Shown here: piece by piece, positions 34,761 to 45,877 of the stretch | Layout of the letters: each line of letters starts with the position of its first letter | How positions within the stretch are numbered: position 1 is the stretch's first letter | Assembly: GCA_033980235.1 (NCBI GenBank) | Contig: CM067059.1 | Span: forward strand, 18,982,100 to 19,046,099 | Source: Diadema setosum | Lineage: Eukaryota > Echinodermata > Echinoidea > Diadematoida > Diadematidae | Length of the DNA stretch: 64,000 nucleotides | Direction of reading: 5' to 3' | Program-made: the position numbers and the translations under genes | The notes under the pieces: generated by a model | Database searches by the model: none | Told to the model about the DNA's origin: nothing | What the model saw: only the letters and a program-made list of their open reading frames with translations

Positions 34761-34919
34761 TAACTTGTAGTTGACGCAATCTCAGATCGGGGGGGGGGGG
34801 GGGGGGCACACCCCCTCTCGTGCCCCCTATCTATTTTTTCTTAACAGCAGAAATTAAAAAAAAAATTGGATGGGGTTGCGGCAGCTTTAATTTTGTAAAG
34901 GCGCAACCCCCCTTTATAA

Positions 34920-35275
34920 CTCTCTAAAAAAAATCGAGTGAAAATTGTCACTCTAAAAAGAGTGAATACAAAAAAGAGTGAATTTCGAGTGAAATTGGAG
35001 TGAATTTTGAGTGAAAATGCTCGTTTTCACTCATTTTGGAGTGACGTCAGGGATCACTCGAAGATTTTGGCCCGTCAAAAATTGTCACCCTCGGCTCGGG
35101 GCGACAATTTTGTGACAGAGTTGACATCACAAATTGTCGCCCCGTCACAAATTGTCGCCAGACGACAATTTGTGATGCTTGTGCAGTTCCCAATTTTTGA
35201 CCTCGATGGCGACAATTTGTGATGGCAAAATGAAACGTAGCTGCACAAATTGTCGCCGGCCATGCACTGTGAATT
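34920..35275. repeat. GAGTGAAA repeat followed by GGCGACAATTTGTGA palindromes
   Basis: 34935-35060 is built from GAGTGAAAAT/GAGTGAATTT words in both orientations. 35085-35260 contains six or seven GGCGACAATTTGTGA or inverse words, including an adjacent inverse pair CACAAATTGTCGCC|AGACGACAATTTGTG at 35145-35174. The latter motif recurs at 40798-40890. No gene. Confidence 0.75.
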
Positions 35276-36357
35276 GTGTGGTTAGGGCGGACGTCCACTT
35301 GGGCGCGGACAAGCCCCGGAAGGGTTGCGGAAGCAAATTTTGTCATTTCGGCATCCTGTCCGCGACAGACGCGGAATAACTTTGTGAATCGGCTTATCCT
35401 GGGACATTCCTAGGACTGTCCGCGGACTGACTGCGGACATTCCTAGGAATCACTCCGGAAGAGCGCGAAATACCTCGGAATATGCTAATCGTAGCCGGGC
35501 AGCGCGGAAACATCTAGGATTACACCAGGAATGAACGCGGACAATCAGGATACCTTCCGGACAACATAAGTTAGGCATGCGGACAAACTGCGGACAATAC
35601 CAGGAAAATGGACAGGTATAAATTTGGCGCTGACTTTGATTTTTCCTCATTTGACTGCTAGCCGTCATTGATGCTCCTTGTTGTACTTCCGCAGTAGCTG
35701 CTGATATTATTGATATGATTGGTCAATATTATTTTACAAATGTGACCATCAAAAGTCGAAGAATAGGATTGTCTGCATGTCGGCTGACGACTCATTTTTT
35801 TTTTTTTATTTATCTCATCTGGGAGAACCATCTTTTCTCTTCCTACAGTCACATGATTGATATTCGCAAACTTTTTGAACCATATATTCTTTATTCCCGT
35901 TTTTTTAGACCTGTGTTTTATCCATCGTGAAGTAGATACATGTTTTATCTGATACTTCTGCAGAGCATGCCAAACTGACCCTAATCATAAAATTTGTTAT
36001 TCTTTCTCTCATTTTTACTCTTGTGCATCTCTATCTATTACTTTGATCACTTTTGAACATTTTGCAATGATTCAAGTCCGAGAAGTTTTTTTTTTTTTTT
36101 TTTTTTTTTTTTGCATGCTGAGAGCTTACTAGCCTATTGTCAATGAAGTGTAAAAATGGGGAAATATTTTTAACTTACTTTAATTTACTTTTTTTTTGGG
36201 GGGGGGTTCAGCTGGGCTGTCAAATTGGACAATCGAGTTTATTTGCAGCTAAAACAAAGAGAGAACATAAAATCATTAGGTAATAACTACAAAAATCATT
36301 CAGGTAAAGAATATTTCTGAAATGATTTGTGATGCTTAGAGTGTACTTAAATATATA

Positions 36358-36706
36358 CACTCAGCAAAAAGAAAGAAAGAAAGAAAGAAATGAAACAATT
36401 TTTCGAGTTCATAACTTATTGCTTTTTCTCTCATTTCACTCGAATTTTGATTTGACAGAAAATTTATTTTCCTCCATTATCTTTAGCTTTTCATTGTTTT
36501 TTGAGCTTCAAAGATATTACATTGAAGTGAGACCACAGGTATATTTTTTTCAGTTGAATTCATGCTTTTTATTGTGATGAATTTGTCTTTTGTTCTAGTA
36601 TATTGTACCGTTAGACAGCATTTACGTATGCATAACAACTTGCTCATGTTTATATGATACATTAACATTTAGCTAAAAATTTTATGCTTTTTTTTTTTTC
36701 TGAGTG
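36358..36706. mobile_element. Nested MITE, CACTCAG...CTGAGTG, TA duplication
   Basis: TA flanks CACTCAGCAAAAAGAAAG at the left and TTTTTTTTTCTGAGTG at the right. The interior has GAAAG repeats and A/T-rich sequence. Its position within the TTA-flanked element shows the order of insertion. Confidence 0.75.
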
Positions 36707-36919
36707 TATTTCCACCTACTTTTGGGATTTTTCAGCTGGGCTAGCTGTCACATGGGACAGCCTAGTTTGTTTGCAAATAAAATAAGAAAACAACATAAAG
36801 GAAAATGTACCATAATAAGTAATGGGAACCATGAAAGTCACTCAGATGAAAAATAATTTCTGAAAAGATCAAATCAACATAAACTTACTAGGAGGTTAGG
36901 AGGGCTGATTTCACTTCTT

Positions 36920-37174
36920 TCAGGTTGCTATTGGCACAGTCTCTACTACCTTCTTCCTTGCCTTCTGGGACCTGGAACTCTTCAGATTTACCTGTTCTTC
37001 ATCAATAGACGAAAGGTGTGCCTGTGATGGGGATATTTGCATGGGGGCCTCGCCTCCCTTCTTGCTCTTTTTGCGTTTCATTGGCATGACGCTCGCGGAA
37101 AGTGTCGACACTTTCGTGTCTGGGTCACAAAATTTCCGCATCGGTTCCGGACACTTGCATATATAGATCCGCAT
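36920..37174 (-). CDS. Possible exon of a transposon-encoded basic protein (uncertain)
   Basis: The minus-strand frame from a Met near 37088 reads MPMKRKKSKKGGEAPMQISP and continues through LSSIDEEQVNLKSSRSQKARKK. It is basic with a Lys-rich start resembling a nuclear localisation signal, and has composition closer to protein than the surrounding A/T-rich DNA. It lies just inside the right subterminal array of the 35285-37554 element, where a first exon would be expected. No domain is recognised and the remainder of a transposase is missing. It may be chance. Confidence 0.3.
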   Translation of the reverse strand: MRIYICKCPEPMRKFCDPDTKVSTLSASVMPMKRKKSKKGGEAPMQISPSQAHLSSIDEEQVNLKSSRSQKARKKVVETVPIAT

Positions 37175-37554
37175 CGGCTCCGCGCTGTCCTAAAACATTC
37201 CTGGTGTCTTCCGCTTTCATTCGCGAAGCTTCCCCACACCGCGGGATTCTTTCCGGAGCGTGTGCGGAAGGAGCGGAAGGGTTCCGGACAAGCGGGACAT
37301 CCTCAGGACATCGTCAGGACAAGTCGCCGAAGGTGTCAGGAAGTTCATTTCCGCGTCCAAATTTTGGTCTCGATCAAAATTTGGACGCGGAAATTTTTCT
37401 CTCTCTCGACGGTGCGGAAACGCCCGGACATGTTTAGGACAGTGAGCGGACACGTTCAGGAACGTGCGGACAGGTTGCCGAAGGAGTGCGGAATACCAAA
37501 TTTGCATTCCGGGTCTTGTCCGGGTCTTGTCCGCGCCCTAGTGGACGCCTGGTC

Positions 37555-38892
37555 TTAGGGTGGTTGCTCCGGTGTTATGCTTTGGTGGGGTGGGGGGGGG
37601 GGGGGGGGGTGACTGCATGGTATGTGCTGTGTATGATTAATTTTGTAGGTGCGTATTATGTGACTTGTGTATGCGTTTGCGTATAGCTGTGTGTGTGTGT
37701 GTGTTTGGAGTATAATACTTAGTAATACAATATATGGAAACTGTGCATGTGATTTCTTTGTCTGTGTGTATACGTGTGCCTGTGCGCGTACGTGTGTCTG
37801 TTTGTGTTTGTGTTTTGATGTTTGTGCGAACGAACTTGTTGGGCAGCAGCAGGCACTACTGTGGCAATGAAAATTCCTTCAACGTGTCATGAGCACATGT
37901 TTATAAGAGTTCACAGCGGAGTTGATTTCAAAATACATGTAGTATGGGTGTGTCAATTTCAGCGGTGAGGCGGGCTCGGAGAGAGAGACCGAGAGAAAAA
38001 GCATACGAGGGAGGTACCCTCCCTAAATGTTATTTGTCTTTGTTCATTTTTTTCACTGCAGACATATTCTTCCATCAGTCTTAACTTCAACTTCCATATC
38101 ACTATTCTTTGTCCCAGAATAAGTTTGGCATGCTTTATGCATGAGCGAATAATTTTGACACGCCGTAAATAATTTCTCAGTCGTTAGTTGATTTTAGCAC
38201 AAACGAACTGCCATATGCACATCGCAAATACATACGTATTTATAAACAAACACCAACAAACACTCAAACAAATCCTCATAATGCATATAAAACCAAGGTT
38301 TTTTTTGGTATTTCCTTAATATTTATTGATTTCATTCAAATCATTCATAAATCAACCCATTCTTGGTGTAACATGAACAAAAACGGTACAAATGCAGTTC
38401 AAAACAAAAACAAATCCATTTGTCAATTTATACTACAAATAATCTCACTTCAACATAGATACGGTAACTCGATTATAAATCAACCCTACTTACAATTTCT
38501 TCACGAGAAAGTTTTGACATGTACCAAACCTATATCCCTTGAATATATTGGATCATATAACTCCTTCTCATTTACTAGGGCATATACATAAAAAAACCCA
38601 CACACAAATACATTATACTAATCTAGAATGAAGTCATTCATAAAAAAAACCCGACCAACCATTCCCCTCCCAACCGAAACAAATCTACATCTATCATAAA
38701 TATTAAATCCTACCAATATCTGTCATAGTGTTATTATCCTTCTTCAAATCAAATTCCCATCCCACCAACCCCCGATTAAGCAAAACCTAAATCATCCCAC
38801 ACCCACATTTACCAACCCACATACATACACACACCCACACACACACCCGAACCGATGCCACCTTCCTTCCTGATGAAACGACTTCCCAATGT
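37555..38892. other. No gene seen; G run, GT-rich and C/A-rich tracts
   Basis: Contains a G-rich run near 37587-37608, GT-rich stretches (37690-37820), A/T-rich sequence with a possible LINE-tail-like ATTTATTGATTTCATTC (38320), and CCCAC/ACAC-rich sequence at 38640-38870. Open frames here lack domains. Confidence 0.5.
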
Positions 38893-39842
38893 TGATACGC
38901 CTTCATTTCAGTGTAAACGCGCAAAAGGCTAAATGCGGGGCCAAAATTGGCCGCGCATTTGGCCACGCTCTGGAGGTGGTCTCCCGAGCCCGGCCTTTTC
39001 TCAGTGTAAACGCAAACTTGGCCAAATGCGCGGCCAATTTTAGTCTGGCTTCCAAACCCTCTGCCGTACTATTTCGCTATTCAGGATATTTACCCCCTCA
39101 ACGTCGAAAACTAGTATAGTTTAAGGTGGTTTTGTCCTGCAAAGGATTTTTCCTTCGGCAAAGGCCTTTGCCCGAACAGCGACTTCGTCGCCACGGAATC
39201 CAGTTGGCAAAGGGTCGAAAAACCAGACTATACCAAATTGCGTTTGTTTACAAGCAGAGCGCCACTACGACAAAATATTGAAAGGTTTGAATTAAAAGCG
39301 CGGCCGAACCCGGCAGTGTAAACGGACAAAATTGCGGGGCTCGGCCCCGCAATTGAGGCTGGGCTCGGCCGCGGCTCGGCCCAGCCCCGCAGTGTAAACG
39401 GGGTCATAGTGGACCGTATGCATAAAAGCAGCATCCGCCCGCACGCAAGCACCACTCCGAATTCAAATACAAATCCGTCATACAAACTCATCAAACTCAA
39501 AGCTGCTGATAAAATCAATATAACGTCATGCCAGCAACAGCTTATCCCTCTCCACGCGCAGCCAAAACACATAATAAACACATTCTTCCATAATGATATA
39601 CAATAACACACACACACACGCACACACACGAACGGACACTCAATTATCATGTGCGCGCGCATATACACACTTCCTTGAAACCTCACCGTGACTTTTTACA
39701 TGGCTTCCTTGCATGGATGTAGCCATGTAAGTTATGTTTTGGTATTTCAATGACTATGTCAAGAATGATATTACCCCCCAAAATGTGCTTCGAGAGCGGG
39801 CGACAATTTTTGCCGTCAGCCCTCATCACAAAATTGGCGGCC
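38893..39842. repeat. 950-bp tandem duplication, copy 1
   Basis: Copy 1 and the next feature differ at only a few bases plus a longer CA run in copy 2. The unit carries four CAGTGTAAACG words, GC-rich hairpins (CGGGGCTCGGCCCCG; GGCTCGGCCGCGGCTCGGCC), an embedded AGTCTGG element at 39042-39229 and an (AC)n run. It ends with CGGGGTCATAGTGG and a common A/T-rich segment. Minus-strand frames across it are not gene-like. Confidence 0.92.
39042..39229. mobile_element. Small MITE, AGTCTGG...CCAGACT, nested in the duplicated unit
   Basis: AGTCTGGCTTCCAAACCCT at the left and GGGTCGAAAAACCAGACT at the right are inverse repeats flanked by T/A. A related element with AGTCTGGTTTCAGACCCTTT ends is nested in the TA-flanked element at 45878 (46177-46375). 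The duplicated copy is at 39993-40180. Confidence 0.7.
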
Positions 39843-40556
39843 GAGCCCGCCTTCATTTCAGTGTAAACCTCGCAAAAGGCTAAATGCGGGGCCAAAATTG
39901 GCCGCGCATTTGGCCACGCTCTGGAGGTGGTCTCCCGAGCCCGGCCTTTTCTCAGTGGAAACGCAAACTTGGCCAAATGCGCGGCCAATTTTAGTCTGGC
40001 TTCCAAACCCTCTGCCGTACTATTTCGCTATTCAGGATATTTACCCCCTCAACGTCGAAAACTAGTATAGTTTAAGGTGGTTTTGTCCTGCAAAGGATTT
40101 TTCCTTCGGCAAAGGCCTTTGCACGAACAGCGACTTCGTCGCCACGGAATCCAGTTGGCAAAGGGTCGGAAAACCAGACTATACCAAATTGCGTTTGTTT
40201 ACAAGCAGAGCGCCACTACGACAAAATATTGAAAGGTTTGAATTAAAAGCGCGGCCGAGCCCGGCAGTGTAAACGGACAAAATTGCGGGGCTCGGCCCCG
40301 CAATTGAGGCTGGGCTCGGTCGCGGCTCGGCCCAGCCCCGCAGTGTAAACGGGGTCATAGTGGACCGTATGCATAAAAGCAGCATCCGCCCGCACGCAAG
40401 CACCACTCCGAATTCAAATACAAATCCGTCATACAAACTCATCAAACTCAAAGCTGCTGATAAAATCAATATAACGTCATGCCAGCAACAGCTTACCCCT
40501 CCCCACGCGCAGCCAAAACACATAATAAACACATTCTTCCATAATTATATACAATA

Positions 40557-40589
<33 letters not shown>

Positions 40590-40803
40590 CACGAAACACA
40601 CGAACGGACACTCAATTATCATGTGCGCGCGCACATGCACACTTCCTTGAAACCTCACCATGACTTTTTACATGGCTTCCTTGCATGGATGTAGCCATGT
40701 AAGTTATGTTTTGGTATTTCAAGGACTATGTCAAGAATGATATTACCCCCCAAAATGTGCTTCGAGAGCGGGCGACAATTTTTGCCGTCAGCCCTCATCA
40801 CAA
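39843..40803. repeat. 950-bp tandem duplication, copy 2
   Basis: Starts CCTTCATTTCAGTGTAAACC and follows copy 1 base for base, with sparse changes (CCCGAAC to CACGAAC; CCCTCTCC to CCCCTCCC) and an expanded (AC)n run at 40558-40600. The copy ends where CATCACAAA diverges: copy 1 continues ATTGGCGGCC, copy 2 continues TTGTCGCCAGACG. Embedded AGTCTGG element at 39993-40180. Confidence 0.92.
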
Positions 40804-40904
40804 ATTGTCGCCAGACGACAATTTGTGACGGGGCGACAATTTAAGCCGCCAACTCCGTCACTTATTGTCGCCTGTTTCAGGGGGCGACAATTTTTGGCTA
40901 CAGT

Positions 40905-41217
40905 ACGTTATTCCGAAGGTTCGTTATTCCGAAGGTTCGTTTATCCGAAAATGTGATAAGGTTTGTTATTCCGAAGGTTCGTTAATCCGAAGATGAAATA
41001 AGGTTCGTTATTCCGAAGGTTCGTTAATCCGAAAATGAAACAAAGCTCGTTACTCCGAAGGTTCGTTACGGACCCTTTTTCATTTCGGATCAACGAAACC
41101 TTCGGAATAACGCCACAAATGTTCGGATTAACGAACCCTTTTTCATTTTCGGATTAACGAACCTCTAGGTATAGGGAATTTGTGTGTTTCGGATTAACGA
41201 ACCTTCGGAATAACGAA
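40905..41217. repeat. Inverted array of GGTTCGTTATTCCGAA words
   Basis: Seven direct GGTTCGTTA(A/T)TCCGAA words (40905-41070), separated by AATGAAATAA, are followed by their complement TTCGGATTAACGAACC (41085-41215). The whole is a hairpin centred near 41078. The same family is seen decayed at 16370. Bases 41218-42050 hold no recognised feature. Confidence 0.85.
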
Positions 41218-42049
41218 CAGCGCCCGGTGTTGCATACAGACACGAGGATGCGCGAATAGAAATTGAGCAAGAATGCTGCGAAGATGAAAATTACTCGACT
41301 GGGCATACCCGGGCACTAATCTGATATATCTATCAATAAAGAATTATACTTGAAGATTATTCCGTACTAGTTTCACATGTGAAAATTAAGCGGAAAAGTG
41401 ATAAAACCAGCTTTCCAGGATGGTACAGTTTTAAACATTTTCACATGATACAGCTCTGATTTACTCTTTTGCACAAATTTCTGGACGGGATTGACTTTTG
41501 TTTCACATTCTTTATCATTAAGTAAAATTTCCTTTCATTTAATAAATAAATAAGCAAAATATGGCCAACATTATGAAAACGTTCAAAATGAATCTTCAGA
41601 TTGCTCAGCAAGAACAAGTGCACATGTGGAATTCTTTTGTACATCAATAGAAATCTGACAACTGTTTACAGCCAGTTGGAACTCCATGTATAAAACCTCG
41701 ATCCTTGCTAAACTCGACCACTTTCTGATGTGGGTGCTTGGATGGACCACTTCACCGGGTTAGCACCCTGCTCTTTGTGATGAATGTAGTGGGATCTCTT
41801 GCGTGCGTGAGTCGTGATTTCCTCATGCACACTCAAAAATATGAATGGTGAATCCAACATTTTAAATGTTGTCACTACAAAATGTCAGATTTTCGAATTC
41901 ATTTTCAGTGTGCACATAATGACCTCCGATTAATGTCATATCTATCCTAGCGACGAATTCTCTTTTCTTTTTATTTTCTACTCTGTATAAGTTTGAGGGG
42001 ACAGCATGATTATACACAACATTGTGTGTGGGGGGATGGGGCAAACTAA

Positions 42050-42480
42050 TGTTGCACTTTAAACTCTTTTTTGAAAACCCTTTGACAGAATACACCTTTC
42101 ATCAAACCTGGCAGGTAGCATCCCTGGGGTAATAGAATCTCATTTTGTTTTAAGAAACAAGAAGGGGGATGGAGAGGGGGTAAAGGCCCCAATATAAGGG
42201 ATCGTTAAAAAAAAAATCTTATGTGTTGTTTGAAAAAAACTTCTCTAGAACCACAGGTGATAGAGCTCACACACTTCTACTAATGAGTACATTGTAATGT
42301 AATTTCAAGTCTGCTGTGGTGAATCCGGGAAAGGGGGGGGGGGCGGAGGAATTTTCACCTTCTTCTTCAAAACCCCACTAGGAATTTTCACCAAGCTTGG
42401 CAGATAGCATCCTTAGGTTTATAGGATCTTAATACACTGTATGATTAAATGAGGACACGAGGTGGGGGGGGGGGGGTGTG
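42050..42480. repeat. Two diverged ~290-bp direct units, GGCAGGTAGCATCC
   Basis: TTTCATCAAACCTGGCAGGT / AGCATCCCTGGGG at 42096 and TTTTCACCAAGCTTGGCAGA / TAGCATCCTTAGG at 42386 begin comparable stretches ending in a G-rich GAGGGGG tract and GGCCCC/GAGCCTC. Old duplication, non-coding. Confidence 0.5.
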
Positions 42481-42582
42481 GAGCCTCAAAGTCCCTGTTA
42501 TGATAATGGTAAAAATGATTTGTATTGCTATATATTAGTGTAGCACCGAGGGGCGGCCGGGTGGGCTGTGATACTCAATCAA

Positions 42583-42654
42583 CTTGACAAAAGAAGAAGG
42601 GAGGAGACACGTCTTAGTGGGTTGTATGGGCACAAGCAGCAATCAAAAAGTGAT
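42583..42654. repeat. 72-bp direct repeat, left copy
   Basis: CTTGACAAAAGAAGAAGGGA ... CAATCAAAAAGTGAT, identical to 45185-45256 except one C/T difference. Sequence on both outer and inner sides differs. The intervening 2.5 kb is A/T-rich and carries the hAT-like element at 43390; 42830-43389 has no gene. Confidence 0.9.
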
Positions 42655-43389
42655 CATTTTATTCATAATCATTCACTGTTATCCGTTTGATAACTCTTTC
42701 TCACACACTGTTATAGTTATCACATGGATCGAGCATCAGCTCGTAGTAACGATACCAACTCTTAAAATAATTATCCATTTTCACTGTTATATAATCTACC
42801 CTGTGTATGTGTGTGGTCTTCTGTAATAAAACTAATCAATCAAAACACACATACTTAACATAACTGATAACTAACTACTTAATAAAATGAATTAACATTA
42901 CGGTTCTTTTGCAATAACACTTTGATCTATTCTAATCCAAATAAATGTAAAACATATCAATGCAATAATCTTTTAACCTGTCACTCCCAATAATAATCTA
43001 ACAAACTATATATTATATTATATACAAACTTAATTATGATGTTGCAAATTATGTATGAAACAGTTTCGATATTAATCTAAATCATTAACTCATTAACAAC
43101 CAAAATAGTTAATAGATACTTTAACTATGAACCGACAGAATATTCATCAGGATTTATCAAACAACTTCTCTTTTAAAAATAACCATATTCTGTTAATAAA
43201 TCTAGTAATCCAGTAAATAATGTGCAATGCTACTAAACAACAATACCAATAACTTCAGTTGAATTTACACAATTCATTCTGCTCAGCGAGTAGAATGATG
43301 TAAACTGTAAATGGAAAACTCTAATGCTTGTGTACTATTAAACATATTCAACCTCGATATTCCATCCCTTGCATCATGTTCATGTATAG

Positions 43390-43808
43390 CATGGCTCGAC
43401 ACTAACTTTTTTGTTTGGTGGCCCGATGGGGCCACCAAAATCCTAAATTTCAAATTTTTGGAGGCCCGAGAGAAAAATTTGGTGTCCCAAAAAAAAAAAA
43501 CAATAAAAAACATTAAAAGTCCTTTTTTTTAATGAGTCAAATATTTAAGATTTATGAGAGTAAGAATTAGAAGTTGGACATATCTACTCATAAATAAACT
43601 TCAACAAATTTGCAACACTCACTCTCAGGCATTCATTCAGTCCTTTTCATCCATCCTTTGCACAAATTTAACTGCTAATTTCCGGCGCAAAAAGTTACGA
43701 ATTCATTGACATACTTTTCAAAAAATTTGCCCTTTTTTGAAATTTGGTGGCCCGACTTTCATTTTTGGTGGCCCCGGGCCACCGGGCCACCGTTAGTGTC
43801 GAGCCCTG
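43390..43808. mobile_element. hAT-like MITE, 419 bp
   Basis: The left end CATGGCTCGACACTAAC and the inverse of the right end CAGGGCTCGACACTAAC form a 17-bp terminal repeat with one mismatch. TGTATAG lies at 43383-43389 and 43809-43815, close to the 8-bp duplication expected of hAT. Subterminal GGTGGCCCGATGGGGCCACC and GGTGGCCCCGGGCCACCGGG hairpins follow. No transposase. From 43809 to 45184 I find no feature. Confidence 0.88.
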
Positions 43809-45184
43809 TGTATAGTATTGAACACAAAATATCAAAATAGCTGCACTCAATCTAATTTCAGTTACCATTTTCCGAGGGAAGTGCAATTTCTTTAAAAGTT
43901 AGAAACACGTGGAAAAAGCAAGGAAAACTCTACCCTTCTTTGGCAAGTTCAAAGACAAAGAATTTGTTTGCAAACTCTGTGCAAGCAAGTTTACCTCATT
44001 CCTTGGTAGAGTACTGAATAGTGTATGTTTCAGACCCTGTGTCCATAAACTTCTCTACTCTCATTTATAAAACCTTTAATACACTATATATACAGACATG
44101 TATACATTCATTCTACTTAACTAAATGAAGAATGTTTCTTCTTTTAGATCATGCATGCAAATAATTATGTTTGAGACAACTGCAACATCCAAATTATATA
44201 TCATACTACCAAACAATCTTAATGGGTATAGTTTGTGAGACTAGCGTGTGGCTGGAGACAAGCTCTGCCAGAGTTTCTATCAGCCCCAGCTTATCCCTTT
44301 ATTCTAGCTGGACAGCATCCACTATAAAGAACACCTAATTCACACCTTACATTAAGTGTGCCTCCTCTGTAAGGAGCATGCTGCTACCTTTGTTTTGTCT
44401 TAGCAAATGTGTTTACATAGACCAAAGATGCTGAATGCAAGGGGTAGGGGTATTAAGGTACTAATTTCTGCCCTCACCCCACCCTGTTGCACACACACAC
44501 TTGGCTGGCTTTGTTTTCATCTACTGGATCTTGAATGGAAGGTGGTGCAGGGGAGCAGGCGAACAGATCAATCTGAATCAGGCTTTGTTTCCACTTCCTT
44601 TGCTATATAACTCCCCTGGCCTGTTCTCACAATATACACCAAGCATGTTCACATTGCTGTCTTTTAGCTATTCCCAACACCTGTTAACTCTATGGCTGCA
44701 CTAAATTCTAGTAACTACATATTGATCTCCAAACTAACAGGAAAATAGATGAATATTTATATACATGGTTATGTACAGAACATATAGATATATAGGCAAA
44801 ATGGTATGAAACATATCATGAGAATGTACATTATATTCATGTGTATTCTCCTACAAATCCTGATACCAACAAGTCTTCCTTTTTAATATACCTTGTTTGA
44901 TATATTTCCCTCATTTAACACTTTAGGAATCACTTATAATGAAGATGGATGGAGTAAGTGGAGACATACTCAGAACAATAGTTACCATGTATTAACACAC
45001 CCAAAATCTCTCTAACTTAAGTTCTCTAACTTGATTATATCGCCCGTCATTCAAGCTGTAATTAATTATTACAAATTGACACAATCACACTTATAACTCA
45101 CGTCTTTCACCACTGACTATACACAGTATATCATACATACAAGTAGAAATATAATTGAATATGGTGTATCAAGAAGTTTCTTAC

Positions 45185-45256
45185 CTTGACAAAAGAAGAA
45201 GGGAGGAGACATGTCTTAGTGGGTTGTATGGGCACAAGCAGCAATCAAAAAGTGAT
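45185..45256. repeat. 72-bp direct repeat, right copy
   Basis: 71 of 72 positions agree with 42583-42654. Here the sequence continues GGGTTAGCTGATGCTGC instead of CATTTTATTCATAATC, so the similarity ends abruptly at both sides. Confidence 0.9.
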
Positions 45257-45399
45257 GGGTTAGCTGATGCTGCTTTGGCCACATGCTACCCTCTCCTTTG
45301 TTCTCAACTCTTCCACTCTTGTGTAGGGGTGAGAGAAGATATCTCACAGAGGGGTTATATGTTTCACATACATTTTTGCAGGACATAGCTTATATAACA

Positions 45400-45715
45400 A
45401 AAATTGGGGGGGGGGGCATATTTTCCTGTGGGTTCTACATTAGTAAATTTATTGTATATACGCCTGGTTTGGTGAAAATCCTGTCATCCGTTCTTGAGTT
45501 ATTGTATTGGGATATTAAGCTTATCATATGTCTTTTGTGACTTTTTTTTTCTTTTATGACCATTGATGTTTGACCTCATGACTCCTAAACTAAATCGTTT
45601 CCTTCTTACTTCATTACGAATACAGTCAGTAAATGTGGTGAAAATCTGATCATCCGTTCTTGAGTTATTTGGAGATTAAGCGTATTGTTCTTCATGACCC
45701 CTATTGACCCTCTGA
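45400..45715. repeat. Diverged TGACC-type repeat
   Basis: The sentence GGTGAAAATC...TCATCCGTTCTTGAGTTATT is present twice (45470-45505 and 45638-45670), separated by TATGACCATTGATGTTTGACCTCATGAC. It ends TGACCCTCTGACCGAACTCG. Related in wording to 16725-18335 but without the GGAC/hairpin tail. Confidence 0.6.
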
Positions 45716-45877
45716 CCGAACTCGGTGAGGCGGCCGCGCAAGGGAGCTGGTAGTAGTATTTCGCGTTGAGGGAGCTGATACAGTGTATTTCGCGGTGTGG
45801 GAGCTGCCATTACTCGGATCCTGTACATTTATTGAACAGTAGATTGCAGCATACTGTTAAATGCGCTCGAAGTTATA

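Larger units (their letters stand above)
35285..37554. mobile_element. Candidate PIF/Harbinger-like DNA transposon, 2270 bp
   Basis: TTA flanks both ends (35282-35284 and 37555-37557). The ends share the inverse motif CGTCCACTAGGGCGCGGACA (left version GTCCACTTGGGCGCGGACA). Subterminal regions (35305-35640 and 37080-37540) are packed with GCGGACA, CCGGAC and AGGACA words in both orientations. TTA duplication fits PIF/Harbinger (TWA). Only one possible coding exon is seen (36920-37174), no DDE domain, and a MITE is nested at 36358. Two diverged copies of a ~130-bp GTTCAGCTGGGCT-led segment lie at 36208 and 36731. Confidence 0.8.

Noticed and set aside
24000..35000. Possible CRISPR array because of regularly spaced repeats
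   Set aside because: The units are ~190 bp and diverged with no unique spacers, in a eukaryotic genome; they are satellite and MITE arrays.
37037..37558. 173-codon frame at the right end of the TTA-flanked element
   Set aside because: It runs through the GCGGACA subterminal array; several other frames on both strands are open there for the same compositional reason.
39228..40532. Cys-rich minus-strand frames present twice (FGCAWRGISCCWHDVILILSA)
   Set aside because: They are duplicated only because the DNA is; there is no signal of protein conservation and the differences are not biased to silent sites.
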